From assembly GCF_018555435.2 (NCBI RefSeq), contig NZ_JAFEJT020000007.1:21813-85812 (forward strand): a DNA stretch of 64,000 nt, given 5' to 3'. This document shows positions 56,946 to 63,928 of this stretch, in pieces. The notes below the pieces were generated by a model, which had not been told where the DNA came from, ran no database searches, and saw nothing but the letters and a program-made list of their open reading frames with translations. The stretch is from Bifidobacterium amazonense. Lineage in GTDB: Bacteria > Actinomycetota > Actinomycetes > Actinomycetales > Bifidobacteriaceae. Numbering within the stretch: position 1 is the first letter of the stretch; every line of letters begins with the position of its first letter. Position numbers and translations under genes: made by a program.

Positions 56946-58397
56946 ATGGGTACGCTGGCTGAAACGCTGGGCACGCCGCTTGGCGTCGTCGAATGGTTCG
57001 TCTACCTGCTGGCCGCCGTCATGTTCGTGATCGGCCTGCACCTGATGAACTCGCCCAAGACCGCCCGCCGCGGCAACATGATCTCCGCCGCCGGCATGAT
57101 CATGGCCTGCGTCATGGCGTTCATCGTGCTGTTCGTCGGCGAGATCGGCAACGGCTTCCAGCACGGCGTCGCCGTGGCGCTGCTCATCGCCGGCATCGCG
57201 ATCGGCGCGATCGTGGGCGTGTGGAGCGCCAAGAAGGTCAAGATGACCGATATGCCGCAGCTCGTCTCCGTGTTCAACACGGTCGGCGGCGGCGCGGCCG
57301 CGCTCGTCGCGCTCAACGACATCCTCAACTCCGAGGAGGCGTCCGGCCCCGGCATCGTGGTGCTCATCACCGCCGGACTCGGCATCATGATCGGCTCGGT
57401 CACGTTCACCGGATCGCTCGTCGCCGCCGGCAAGCTGCAGGGCGTCAAGTTCCTGCGCAAGCTCACCCTGCCGGCCAAGGGCGTATGGAACATCGCGTTC
57501 ATCGTGCTCACCGTGATCGCGTTCGTCATGCTGTGCGTGCAGCCGTCCAACGCGGTGCTCTGGTGCATCCTGACCACCGTGTTCGCGCTGTGCTACGGTC
57601 TCGTGTTCGTCATCCCGATCGGCGGCGCCGACATGCCCGTCGTCATCTCCGTGCTCAACGCGTGCACCGGCACCGCCGTCGCCATGAGCGGTCTGGCGAT
57701 CAACAACATCGCGCTGATCGTCGCGGGCGCGCTCGTCGGCGCGGCCGGCGTGACCCTGTCTCTCGCCATGAGCAAGGCCATGAACCGTCCGCTCATGAGC
57801 GTGCTCGCCGGCGGATTCGGCGGCGGCTCCGACGCGGCCGGCGCGGGCGAAGGCCCCGAAGGCACCATGAAGGAGACCACCGCGGACGACGTGGCCGTGC
57901 AGCTCGTCTACGCCGACAAGGTCATCTTCGTGCCCGGCTTCGGTCTCGCCCAGGCGCAGGCTCAGCGCGAGCTCGCCGATCTGGGCGAACTGCTCAAGGG
58001 CCACGGCGTCGAGGTCGAATACGCGATCCACCCGGTCGCCGGCCGTATGCCGGGCCACATGAACGTGCTGCTCGCCGAGGCGAACGTGCCGTACGAGGAG
58101 CTCGTCGATCTCGACGACATCAACCCGCAGTTCCCGTCCGCGAACGTCGCGCTCGTCGTCGGCGCGAACGACGTGACCAACCCGGCCGCACGCCGTCCCG
58201 GCACGCCGGTCTCCGGCATGCCGATCCTCGACGTCGACAAGGCGCAGAACGTGGTCGTCATGAAGCGCGGCCGCGGCAAGGGATACGCCGGCATCGAGAA
58301 CGAGCTGTACTTCAAGGACAACACGCAGATGCTGTTCGGCGACGCGAAGGCCGGCCTGCAGGCCGTCATCGCCGCGGTGAAGGAGCTCATCGCGTAG
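56946..58397 (+). CDS. pntB: NAD(P) transhydrogenase subunit beta
   Basis: A 483-residue subunit. About eight to nine membrane helices fill the first 280 residues, with GGAAALVALNDI and ADMPVVISVLNACTGTAVAM as conserved parts. The C-terminal dIII domain binds NADP(H): FVPGFGLAQAQAQRELADL, HPVAGRMPGHMNVLLAEA, VVGANDVTNPAAR and MKRGRGKGYAGIENELY. It begins immediately after pntAB (TAA ATG) and is followed by a strong terminator. Confidence 0.96.
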   Translation: MGTLAETLGTPLGVVEWFVYLLAAVMFVIGLHLMNSPKTARRGNMISAAGMIMACVMAFIVLFVGEIGNGFQHGVAVALLIAGIAIGAIVGVWSAKKVKMTDMPQLVSVFNTVGGGAAALVALNDILNSEEASGPGIVVLITAGLGIMIGSVTFTGSLVAAGKLQGVKFLRKLTLPAKGVWNIAFIVLTVIAFVMLCVQPSNAVLWCILTTVFALCYGLVFVIPIGGADMPVVISVLNACTGTAVAMSGLAINNIALIVAGALVGAAGVTLSLAMSKAMNRPLMSVLAGGFGGGSDAAGAGEGPEGTMKETTADDVAVQLVYADKVIFVPGFGLAQAQAQRELADLGELLKGHGVEVEYAIHPVAGRMPGHMNVLLAEANVPYEELVDLDDINPQFPSANVALVVGANDVTNPAARRPGTPVSGMPILDVDKAQNVVVMKRGRGKGYAGIENELYFKDNTQMLFGDAKAGLQAVIAAVKELIA

Positions 58398-58427
58398 CCC
58401 GATCGGCGGATGCGTCCACGGAAAACG

Positions 58428-58467
58428 ACGGTGGCTCCCCTCGGGATGCGAGGGGAGCCACCGTTTT
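58428..58467 (+). terminator. rho-independent terminator of the pnt operon
   Basis: ACGGTGGCTCCCCTC and GAGGGGAGCCACCGT form a 15-bp stem with a 7-nt loop, followed by TTTGTT. Behind it is a 12-nt tandem repeat (GTTTTGTTATGG, about 58463-58487) and two GACGTCAC copies before the convergent hydrolase stop. Confidence 0.85.
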
Positions 58468-58506
58468 GTTATGGGTTTTGTTATGGGCGTGACGTCACAC
58501 GGGACG

Positions 58507-59517
58507 TCACAGATGGAACGCCTGCGTGACGAAGCGGTTCACCTTGCGCCAGTACAGATCCGGCGCGGTGCTCGCGCTCATGGTGTGGGTCGCGCCCGGC
58601 ACGAGCAGCCGTTCGCGGTGGATGCTCGCGCAGGCGGCATAGTTGGCGTTGAGCGCGGCGGGGGAGACGAAAACGTCCGCGCCGCCGTGGATGAACAGCA
58701 TCGGGATCGTCGCGTGCCTCAGCGCGCGCGTGCACGACGCGTCCTCGAACCGGTATCCGGCGGACCTCGCACAGACGCGGCTCGCGGCGCGGACCATCAG
58801 CGCGGCGAGCGGACGCGGCAGACGGAACATCGTCATCGCCGTATCGATGAACTGCCGCATCGTCGACGAATAGCCGCAGTCGCACACCGCCGCGGTCACG
58901 TTGCGCGGCAGACGCGCGTCCCCCGCCGTCATCATCACCGTCGCCGCGCCCATCGAATTGCCGTGCAGCAGTATGCGCGCATCCCCGTCCGACTCGACGA
59001 TCAGCGCGATCCAACGCAGCAGGTCGGCGTGCTCCAGCCATCCCATGCCGATGTAACGGCCCTCGCTCAGCTCGTGCGCGCGCAACGCGGGCACCAGCAC
59101 CGTGAAACCGAGACGGGCGTAATGATGCGCCCACTTCGCCATCTCGCGCGGCTCTCCGGTGTAGCCGTGGCAGCAGATCGCGTACAGATGCGGCCGCGGG
59201 GCGGCGCAGTCCGGATCCAGCAGCCAGCCATGCAGCCTCAGACCGTCGTCGCTGGTGATCGTGACCGGCTGCTTCGCCGCATCGAACCATGCCTCGGACT
59301 CGGCGATGTCGTCCGCGTCGCGGATCGGCGACTGTACGGCGTCGGGCTGCGGCGGCCGATTCGGGATCGACCACGGCGTCTTCGTGTCCAGCGCGAACCG
59401 GAACAGGACATGCGCGGCGCCGATCACCGATCCGACGGCGACGCCGGCCGCCGCGGCGACTATGTCTCCCGCGATCAACGTATTCCTGGTCGTTTGCTTC
59501 CTGGTCGTTCGCCTCAT
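58507..59517 (-). CDS. alpha/beta hydrolase with N-terminal membrane anchor
   Basis: A 336-residue serine hydrolase. One helix (about residues 12-38) anchors it. The catalytic Ser is in LLHGNSMGAATVM, the Asp in FIHGGADVFV and the His in VPGATHTMSAS; the oxyanion strand is CCHGYTGEP. This resembles the membrane-anchored hydrolases with a DUF1749/YqkD-like fold in Gram-positives. ATG at 59517 has GAGG five bases upstream. The frame remains open to 59697, but that extension runs through two palindromes and is rejected. The substrate is unknown. Confidence 0.85.
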   Translation of the reverse strand: MRRTTRKQTTRNTLIAGDIVAAAAGVAVGSVIGAAHVLFRFALDTKTPWSIPNRPPQPDAVQSPIRDADDIAESEAWFDAAKQPVTITSDDGLRLHGWLLDPDCAAPRPHLYAICCHGYTGEPREMAKWAHHYARLGFTVLVPALRAHELSEGRYIGMGWLEHADLLRWIALIVESDGDARILLHGNSMGAATVMMTAGDARLPRNVTAAVCDCGYSSTMRQFIDTAMTMFRLPRPLAALMVRAASRVCARSAGYRFEDASCTRALRHATIPMLFIHGGADVFVSPAALNANYAACASIHRERLLVPGATHTMSASTAPDLYWRKVNRFVTQAFHL

Positions 59518-59555
59518 CGCATCCTCGATTCCGGGCCAAAGGTCGCCTCTCATCC

Positions 59556-59612
59556 CCGCGTGGCGGAAATCGCTCACTGACGCATCGTCAGTGAGCGATT
59601 TCCGCCACGCGG
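59556..59612. repeat. 27-bp perfect palindrome with 3-nt loop
   Basis: The arms 59556-59582 and 59586-59612 are exact complements around CAT. The arm contains GTGGCGG, AAATC and CTCACTGACG blocks. It lies in the divergent region between the hydrolase start and rplY, where no terminator is expected. Confidence 0.85.
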
Positions 59613-59621
59613 TCCGTGGTC

Positions 59622-59666
59622 GGCGGTTTTCTCTCGCTGAGTGTCCGTCAGCGAGAGAAAACCGCC
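59622..59666. repeat. 19-bp perfect palindrome, related to its neighbour
   Basis: The arms 59622-59640 and 59648-59666 are exact complements with a 7-nt loop. Read on the complementary strand its right side follows the same block pattern as the preceding palindrome (GTGGCGG, three bases, TC, CTC, CTGACG) with several differing positions. The two look like members of one repeat family. Confidence 0.8.
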
Positions 59667-59702
59667 ACGGGCACCATCTCCATTGTATGTCCGGCACGTG
59701 TG

Positions 59703-59708
59703 TATACT
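59703..59708 (+). promoter_or_regulatory. -10 element of rplY
   Basis: TATACT in the context GTGTGTATACT implies a transcript start near 59715 and a leader of about 150 nt. The leader has a hairpin at about 59732-59762 (GGAAGA...TCTTCC outside, CCGTC/GACGG inside). Confidence 0.6.
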
Positions 59709-59788
59709 GGGTTGCTGTTGCTTTGGCGAGGGAAGACGCCGTCTATGGACGGTCGCATCTTCCGTAATCGACTCGGCGTATGGCTCAC

Positions 59789-59857
59789 CTCCTTGGTGCG
59801 TTCTGCGGCGCGTCGTGGCGTCAAACAGACAGAACGACAAGTAACACAACCAAGGAG
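59789..59857 (+). promoter_or_regulatory. rplY leader segment complementary to its own Shine-Dalgarno region
   Basis: CTCCTTGGT (59789-59797) is the exact reverse complement of ACCAAGGAG (59849-59857), which contains the rplY Shine-Dalgarno sequence. Pairing would hide the ribosome-binding site; alternative folding of the leader would expose it. This fits autoregulation of a ribosomal protein but is inference. Confidence 0.45.
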
Positions 59858-59864
59858 ACCAATC

Positions 59865-60491
59865 ATGGCTACCACCATCAAGCTCGAGGGCGAAGTCCGC
59901 GACGAGTTCGGCAAGGGCGCTGCCCGCCGTATGCGCGTCGCCAAGCAGATCCCGGCCACCATCTACGCCGGCGGCGAGACCCCGGTGTTCGTCAAGCTCC
60001 CGATGAAGGAGACCACCCTGTCCCTGCGCCACACCAACGCGCTGTTCTCCATCGCGTTCGGTGGCGAGACCAAGCTGGCCGTCGTCAAGGACGTGCAGCG
60101 CAACCCCGTCAAGCGCATCGTCGAGCACATCGACTTCTACGAGGTCAAGGCCGGCGAGAAGATCGACGTCGAGGTGCCGGTGTTCGTCGAGGGCACCCCG
60201 AAGGGCGTCGCCGTCGCGTTCGTCGACGTGCAGGAGCTCAAGGTCCGCGCCGATGTCGCCAACCTGCCGGAGAAGATCGTCGTGAACGTGGACGGTCTGA
60301 CCGACGGCACCAAGGTCCTGCTCAAGGACGTCGTCCTGCCGGAGGGCGTCGAGCTCGACATGGATGACCTCGAGGAGTCCGTCGTCACCGTCGAGGTGCC
60401 GGAGGACGCCACCGAGTCCACCGCCGCCCCGGAGGCTGCCGCCGATGCCGCCTCGGCTGACGCCGCCGCTCCGGCCGCCGACGCCAAGTGA
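59865..60491 (+). CDS. rplY: 50S ribosomal protein L25 (TL5/CTC form)
   Basis: A 208-residue 5S rRNA-binding protein of the long CTC type. The N-terminal L25 domain (about residues 1-95) starts TTIKLEGEVRDEFGKGAARRMR with PATIYAGGETP. The C-terminal TL5 domain runs to about residue 185, and an Ala/Asp/Glu-rich tail follows. The ATG at 59865 has AAGGAG seven bases upstream. It is monocistronic, with a long leader and a strong terminator. Confidence 0.96.
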   Translation: MATTIKLEGEVRDEFGKGAARRMRVAKQIPATIYAGGETPVFVKLPMKETTLSLRHTNALFSIAFGGETKLAVVKDVQRNPVKRIVEHIDFYEVKAGEKIDVEVPVFVEGTPKGVAVAFVDVQELKVRADVANLPEKIVVNVDGLTDGTKVLLKDVVLPEGVELDMDDLEESVVTVEVPEDATESTAAPEAAADAASADAAAPAADAK

Positions 60492-60556
60492 TCCTTCCGG
60501 CCACCGTCTTCGCGATCGACCGATGGCGCTGAACGGACCGGCTGAATAGACTATGG

Positions 60557-60592
60557 GAAAAGTCCGTACAGGCGAACTTGTACGGGCTTTTT
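60557..60592 (+). terminator. rho-independent terminator of rplY
   Basis: AAAAGTCCGTACA and TGTACGGGCTTTTT pair with one wobble around a short loop, ending in a T-run and CATATTC. It lies in the 316-nt gap between rplY and ilvE. Confidence 0.85.
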
Positions 60593-60622
60593 CCATATTC
60601 GGACGCATCCCGCGCCCGCCCC

Positions 60623-60651
60623 TTCGCCTCCGTTCAGACCCGATTCATAAT
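60623..60651 (+). promoter_or_regulatory. putative ilvE promoter
   Basis: TTCGCC (60623-60628), a 17-bp spacer and CATAAT (60646-60651) would start transcription near 60658, giving a leader of about 150 nt. The leader then begins with a 10-bp hairpin (60659-60688: TCTCGCACAC/GTGTGTGAGA) and has a second 6-bp one at 60706-60722. Confidence 0.45.
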
Positions 60652-60739
60652 GTGAAACTCTCGCACACGCCGGAGCCGGTGTGTGAGAAAGTAATCACCA
60701 GAAGCCGGCGCCACAAGCGCCGACTGCACCTATCAGCAC

Positions 60740-60805
60740 ATGCCGGCCGCGGTTCACGCAGCACAACGACGACTACGGCGGGCATCTGTCACAAAAAGAA
60801 GCTAG
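60740..60805 (+). other. possible 21-codon upstream ORF in the ilvE leader
   Basis: ATG CCG GCC GCG GTT... encodes MPAAVHAAQRRLRRASVTKR plus Ser and stops with TAG two bases before the ilvE ATG. It has no clear RBS and no run of Leu, Ile or Val codons, so classical attenuation is not supported. It is Arg-rich and may be chance. Confidence 0.2.
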
Positions 60806-60807
60806 CA

Positions 60808-61935
60808 ATGACTGAACAATCACATCACGATCCCGCGGCGCTCGACAAGCTCACCGAGCCGTTCACCGTCCTGCCGAACGACAACCCGGCCTCCGACGCG
60901 AAGCGCAATGAGCTCATCGACAAGCCGGCCTTCGGCCAGGTGTTCTCCGACAACATGGCCCACATGACCTGGACCAAGGGCGAAGGCTGGGGCGACCGCC
61001 GCATCGAGCCGTACGCGCCGCTGAAGATGGACCCGGGCGCATCCGTGCTGCACTATGCGCAGGAGTGCTTCGAGGGTCTCAAGGCCTACCGTCACGCCGA
61101 CGGCTCCACGTGGCTGTTCCGCCCGGATGCGAACGCCGAGCGTTTCCAGAACTCCGCCAAGCGCCTCTACCTGCCGGAGCTGCCGATCGACGACTTCATC
61201 GGCTCCGTGGCCGCGCTGGTCAAGCGTGACGTGAACTGGGTGCCGTCCCGTCGCGAGTACACGCTGTACATGCGTCCGTTCATGTTCGCTTCCGAGCCGT
61301 TCCTCGGCGTGCGCGCACCGCAGGAGGTCGACTACTGCGTGATCGCCTCCCCGTCCGGCCCGTACTTCCCGGGCGGCGTCAAGCCCGTGAGCATCTGGGT
61401 CGAGGACAAGTGGTTCCGCACCGGCCCCGGCGGCACCGGCTTCGCCAAGTGCGGCGGCAACTATGCCGCCTCCCTGCTCGGCGAATACACGGGCATCGCC
61501 AACGGCTGCGAGCAGGTGTGCTTCGTGGACGCGGCCACCAAGACCTACCTTGAGGAGCTCGGCGGCATGAACATGATGGTCGTGCACAAGGACGGCCACG
61601 TCGAGACCCCGTCGCTGACCGGCAACATCCTGCCGGGCGTCACCCGCCGCTCGCTGATCCAGCTGCTGCAGGACGACGGCCACGACGTCGTCGAGACGAT
61701 GATCGCGCTCGACCAGCTGCTCGAGGACATCAAGTCCGGCGAGGTCACCGAGGTGTTCGCCTGCGGCACCGCCGCCATCATCACCCCGATCGGCCGCTTC
61801 AAGTCCGAGAAGTTCGACGTGACCGTCGCCGACGGCGGCTCCGGCGAACTGACCGTGGCGCTGCGCAACCAGCTGCTCGGCATCCAGCTCGGCGAGATCG
61901 AGGATCCGCACAACTGGATGTGGAAGGTGTGTTGA
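60808..61935 (+). CDS. ilvE: branched-chain amino acid aminotransferase
   Basis: A 375-residue class IV PLP aminotransferase for the last step of Leu, Ile and Val synthesis. Segments are LHYAQECFEGLKAYRHADG, RPDANAERFQNSAKRL, the PLP region GTGFAKCGGNYAASLL, ELGGMNMMVV and PSLTGNILPGVTRRSL. The ATG at 60808 is preceded only by a weak AAGAAG; longer in-frame starts run back into the rplY terminator. It is monocistronic, and a 12-bp hairpin follows. Confidence 0.95.
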   Translation: MTEQSHHDPAALDKLTEPFTVLPNDNPASDAKRNELIDKPAFGQVFSDNMAHMTWTKGEGWGDRRIEPYAPLKMDPGASVLHYAQECFEGLKAYRHADGSTWLFRPDANAERFQNSAKRLYLPELPIDDFIGSVAALVKRDVNWVPSRREYTLYMRPFMFASEPFLGVRAPQEVDYCVIASPSGPYFPGGVKPVSIWVEDKWFRTGPGGTGFAKCGGNYAASLLGEYTGIANGCEQVCFVDAATKTYLEELGGMNMMVVHKDGHVETPSLTGNILPGVTRRSLIQLLQDDGHDVVETMIALDQLLEDIKSGEVTEVFACGTAAIITPIGRFKSEKFDVTVADGGSGELTVALRNQLLGIQLGEIEDPHNWMWKVC

Positions 61936-61959
61936 TAGCCGTTCCCATCGGCGATTGAC

Positions 61960-61995
61960 GGGGCCCTTGCGAATAGCGATATCCGCAAGGGCCCC
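61960..61995. terminator. 12-bp hairpin after ilvE
   Basis: GGGGCCCTTGCG and CGCAAGGGCCCC enclose a 12-nt loop, 24 bases after the ilvE stop. There is no U-tract. It marks the border between the housekeeping region and the small-protein island. Confidence 0.7.
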
Positions 61996-62010
61996 GTTGC
62001 GTTGCCGTTC

Positions 62011-62111
62011 GTCTTTGCCGAATCGGCACACGTCTTTCAGCGTTTTCCTCCGTGATCGCACGCTGTCTTGACGATTTCCCTGCCAGAATCGGGAACTGCC
62101 GGCAACGGCAA
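62011..62111 (+). repeat. upstream block shared by the two small-protein genes (copy A)
   Basis: This region aligns with 63661-63760. Identical stretches include GTGATCGCA, the 17-nt CCCTGCCAGAATCGGGA (62078-62094) and CGGCAACGGCAA (62100-62111). Each copy also holds a small TGCC...GGCA hairpin near its start. It probably contains the promoter or a binding site for a common regulator. Confidence 0.65.
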
Positions 62112-62171
62112 CCGATCGGAAGCCAAACGATACCGATCGTGCATCGAACGAATCCCGACAAGGAGCGAATC

Positions 62172-62330
62172 ATGGATACCGTATCTGACGACATGACGCG
62201 TCTGGACTTCGCCGAAACGTGGCTGTTGGCGGAACGTCCGTCCTCGAACGGCGCGTACGAGCCGTGGCGCGACGAGCGGTCCGGCGCGCGGATCGGCCAC
62301 GATCGGAACTACGATCGGAGGCGCGCATGA
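62172..62330 (+). CDS. small uncharacterised protein, copy A
   Basis: A 52-residue soluble protein with no signal peptide or helix of membrane length. It shares a core with the 63785 gene: FAE-T/S-WLLA, then NGAYEPWRD, then GAR. The ATG follows AAGGAGCGAATC, identical in both copies. The stop overlaps the next ATG (ATGA), so it is coupled to a 93-residue protein. I do not recognise the family. The coding status rests on paralogy, the strong RBS and the conserved upstream block. Confidence 0.7.
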   Translation: MDTVSDDMTRLDFAETWLLAERPSSNGAYEPWRDERSGARIGHDRNYDRRRA

Positions 62331-62608
62331 TCTGGAAACTATTCAGCCTGTTCGGCTGGCGGCGCGGCTCGTACGGTCCGCGCAGACGCGAGTTCTCCGA
62401 CGGCTTTGGCGTGCCCGGTCGCTTTCCGAACGATCGTCCGTATGGCGGACGGTATGATCACGTACGGTACGATCGTCCGCAGGACGATCCCGAACGTCGC
62501 ATGTTCGCCGACGGTTCGGATCCTCACCGCAGCTGGGCGATGCGCGACGGCCGCATGGCGGCCGGGCCGCATGATCCGCATGGGTCGCCCGGTCCGCGGC
62601 AACTATGA
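62327..62608 (+). CDS. small Arg/Asp/Pro-rich protein downstream of copy A
   Basis: A 93-residue protein starting MIWKLFSLFGWRRGSYG, with a short amphipathic or hydrophobic N-terminus and then a sequence very rich in Arg, Asp, Gly, Pro and Tyr (PYGGRYDHVRYDRPQ). The rest is likely disordered. Its ATG overlaps the stop of the 52-residue gene (ATGA). The family is not recognised. The second small-protein copy has the same ATGA start here but only a seven-codon ORF. Confidence 0.55.
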   Translation: MIWKLFSLFGWRRGSYGPRRREFSDGFGVPGRFPNDRPYGGRYDHVRYDRPQDDPERRMFADGSDPHRSWAMRDGRMAAGPHDPHGSPGPRQL

Positions 62609-62615
62609 TGGAAAC

Positions 62616-62652
62616 CGTTATCCGGGCGGCGAACCGCAATTTGCGGATAACG
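62616..62652. promoter_or_regulatory. 9-bp inverted repeat before the aldo/keto reductase gene
   Basis: CGTTATCCG (62616-62624) and CGGATAACG (62644-62652) are exact complements separated by 19 nt. They lie about 20 nt before the putative -35 of the reductase gene and may be an operator or a weak terminator. Confidence 0.4.
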
Positions 62653-62670
62653 TCGTAAGCTCCGTGTGAC

Positions 62671-62699
62671 TTGCGGCATATGCGACATATGAATAATGA
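62671..62699 (+). promoter_or_regulatory. putative promoter of the aldo/keto reductase gene
   Basis: TTGCGG (62671-62676), 17 bp and TAATGA (62694-62699) precede the ATG at 62718. The spacer contains CATATG twice. Confidence 0.4.
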
Positions 62700-62717
62700 C
62701 GGAAAGGGAGCATCCTC

Positions 62718-63566
62718 ATGTTTGAACCACCGATCACTCCGATGCGCAAGGCCAACGACGGTCTCGAACTGCCGGCCACCGGCTTCGGCACCTACAAGGT
62801 CAACGGACTGGCCGGAGTGGACGCCGTCACATCCGCCATCCATCAGGGATACCGGCTCATCGACTCCGCCTTCAACTACGAGAACGAGGGCGTGGTGGGG
62901 CGCGCCATCCGCGAATCCGGGGTGCCGCGCGACGAGATCATCGTCACCTCGAAACTGCCCGGCCGCCACCATCGGCATGACGAGGCACTGCTTACTATCG
63001 AGGAGAGCATCTGCCGCATGGGCCTGGACTACATCGACCTCTACCTGATCCACTGGCCGAACCCAAGCCAAGGGCAGTACGTCGAAGCATGGGAGGCGCT
63101 GGTCGAAGCCCGCTCGCGCGGACTGGTCAGGCATATCGGCGTCAGCAACTTCCTGCCCGGCCATATCGACCTGCTGATCCGAGACACGGGCGTGACCCCG
63201 GCCGTCAACCAGATCGAACTGCATCCGTACTTCCAGCAGAAGGCGCAGCGCGCCTATGACGACGCCCACGGCATCATCACCGAGGCGTGGAGCCCGCTCG
63301 GCCGCGCCAACCAGATGCTGCGCGATCCGGACCTCAGGCGCATCGCCGCCAAACACGGCATCTCCGTGGTACAGACGATCCTGCGCTGGCATCTCCAGAT
63401 CGGCGACGTGGCCATCCCGAAATCCCTGAATCCGGAACGTCAGCGTCAGAACCTCGACCTGACCGCCTTCGAACTCGACGATCAGGACATGGCCGACATC
63501 GCCGCATTGGACAACCCCGAGGGCTATACCTTCGCGCAGAATCCCCACTGGCACGAGGAGGCGTGA
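62718..63566 (+). CDS. aldo/keto reductase
   Basis: A 282-residue NADPH-dependent reductase with the AKR catalytic tetrad: Asp and Tyr in RLIDSAFNYENE, Lys in VTSKLPG and His in YLIHWPNPS. The cofactor end has IPKSLNPERQRQNLDL. It resembles the 2,5-diketo-gluconate reductase-like AKR5 group. The ATG has AAAGGGAG upstream. It sits between the two small-protein paralogues, which may have been duplicated around it. The physiological substrate is not predictable. Confidence 0.93.
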   Translation: MFEPPITPMRKANDGLELPATGFGTYKVNGLAGVDAVTSAIHQGYRLIDSAFNYENEGVVGRAIRESGVPRDEIIVTSKLPGRHHRHDEALLTIEESICRMGLDYIDLYLIHWPNPSQGQYVEAWEALVEARSRGLVRHIGVSNFLPGHIDLLIRDTGVTPAVNQIELHPYFQQKAQRAYDDAHGIITEAWSPLGRANQMLRDPDLRRIAAKHGISVVQTILRWHLQIGDVAIPKSLNPERQRQNLDLTAFELDDQDMADIAALDNPEGYTFAQNPHWHEEA

Positions 63567-63660
63567 GAGCGGCGGCATTCGTATCGTCGTTGTCTTTTTG
63601 CGAACCCTTTCGCGCCTGTCTCAAGGTGTACAGAAAACGGTCTGATCCGTGTGCCGGGCT

Positions 63661-63760
63661 GCCTTTGCCAAACCGGCACGCGCCTTCCAACGTTTTCCGG
63701 TGTGATCGCATATTGCCATGATAGTTCCCCTGCCAGAATCGGGATTGTCGGCAACGGCAA
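63661..63760 (+). repeat. upstream block shared by the two small-protein genes (copy B)
   Basis: Counterpart of 62011-62111; the identical 17-nt core is at 63728-63744 and CGGCAACGGCAA at 63749-63760. The distance from the block to the start codon is shorter here (24 nt versus 60 nt), so the intervening sequence is not conserved. The stretch 63567-63660 before it holds only a small GCGAA/TTCGC hairpin. Confidence 0.65.
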
Positions 63761-63784
63761 TAACACGGACCTAAGGAGCGAATC

Positions 63785-63928
63785 ATGGATCTTCCGCACG
63801 ATGACATGATGTATGCGAATTTCGCCGAGTCATGGCTGCTGGCACCCCATCCGTCCCCGAACGGCGCATATGAGCCGTGGCGGGATGGCTTGCGCGGCGC
63901 CCGGCCCGATGGCGGAATCCGCGCATGA
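63785..63928 (+). CDS. small uncharacterised protein, copy B
   Basis: A 47-residue paralogue of the protein at 62172: NFAESWLLA-x-HPSPNGAYEPWRD with a shorter, Gly-rich tail. It is too short to stand out as an ORF alone, but the RBS (AAGGAGCGAATC directly before ATG) and the upstream block are the same as in copy A. An ATG overlaps its stop (63925), as in copy A, but that frame ends after seven codons. The family and function are unknown. Confidence 0.65.
   Translation: MDLPHDDMMYANFAESWLLAPHPSPNGAYEPWRDGLRGARPDGGIRA

Noticed and set aside
55296..58058. 920-codon open frame antisense to the pnt operon
   Set aside because: Shadow of three recognised genes; composition dominated by Glu/Asp/Arg/His with no recognisable domain.
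58463..58500. Short direct repeats (GTTTTGTTATGG twice, GACGTCAC twice) after pntB
   Set aside because: Too short and isolated to support an element beyond the terminator.
59518..59697. N-terminal extension of the alpha/beta hydrolase to 59697
   Set aside because: The extension translates two perfect palindromes. The start at 59517 has an RBS and is followed directly by the anchor helix.
60740..60805. Branched-chain attenuator peptide before ilvE
   Set aside because: The short ORF has no Leu/Ile/Val run, no RBS, and no terminator/antiterminator pair after it.
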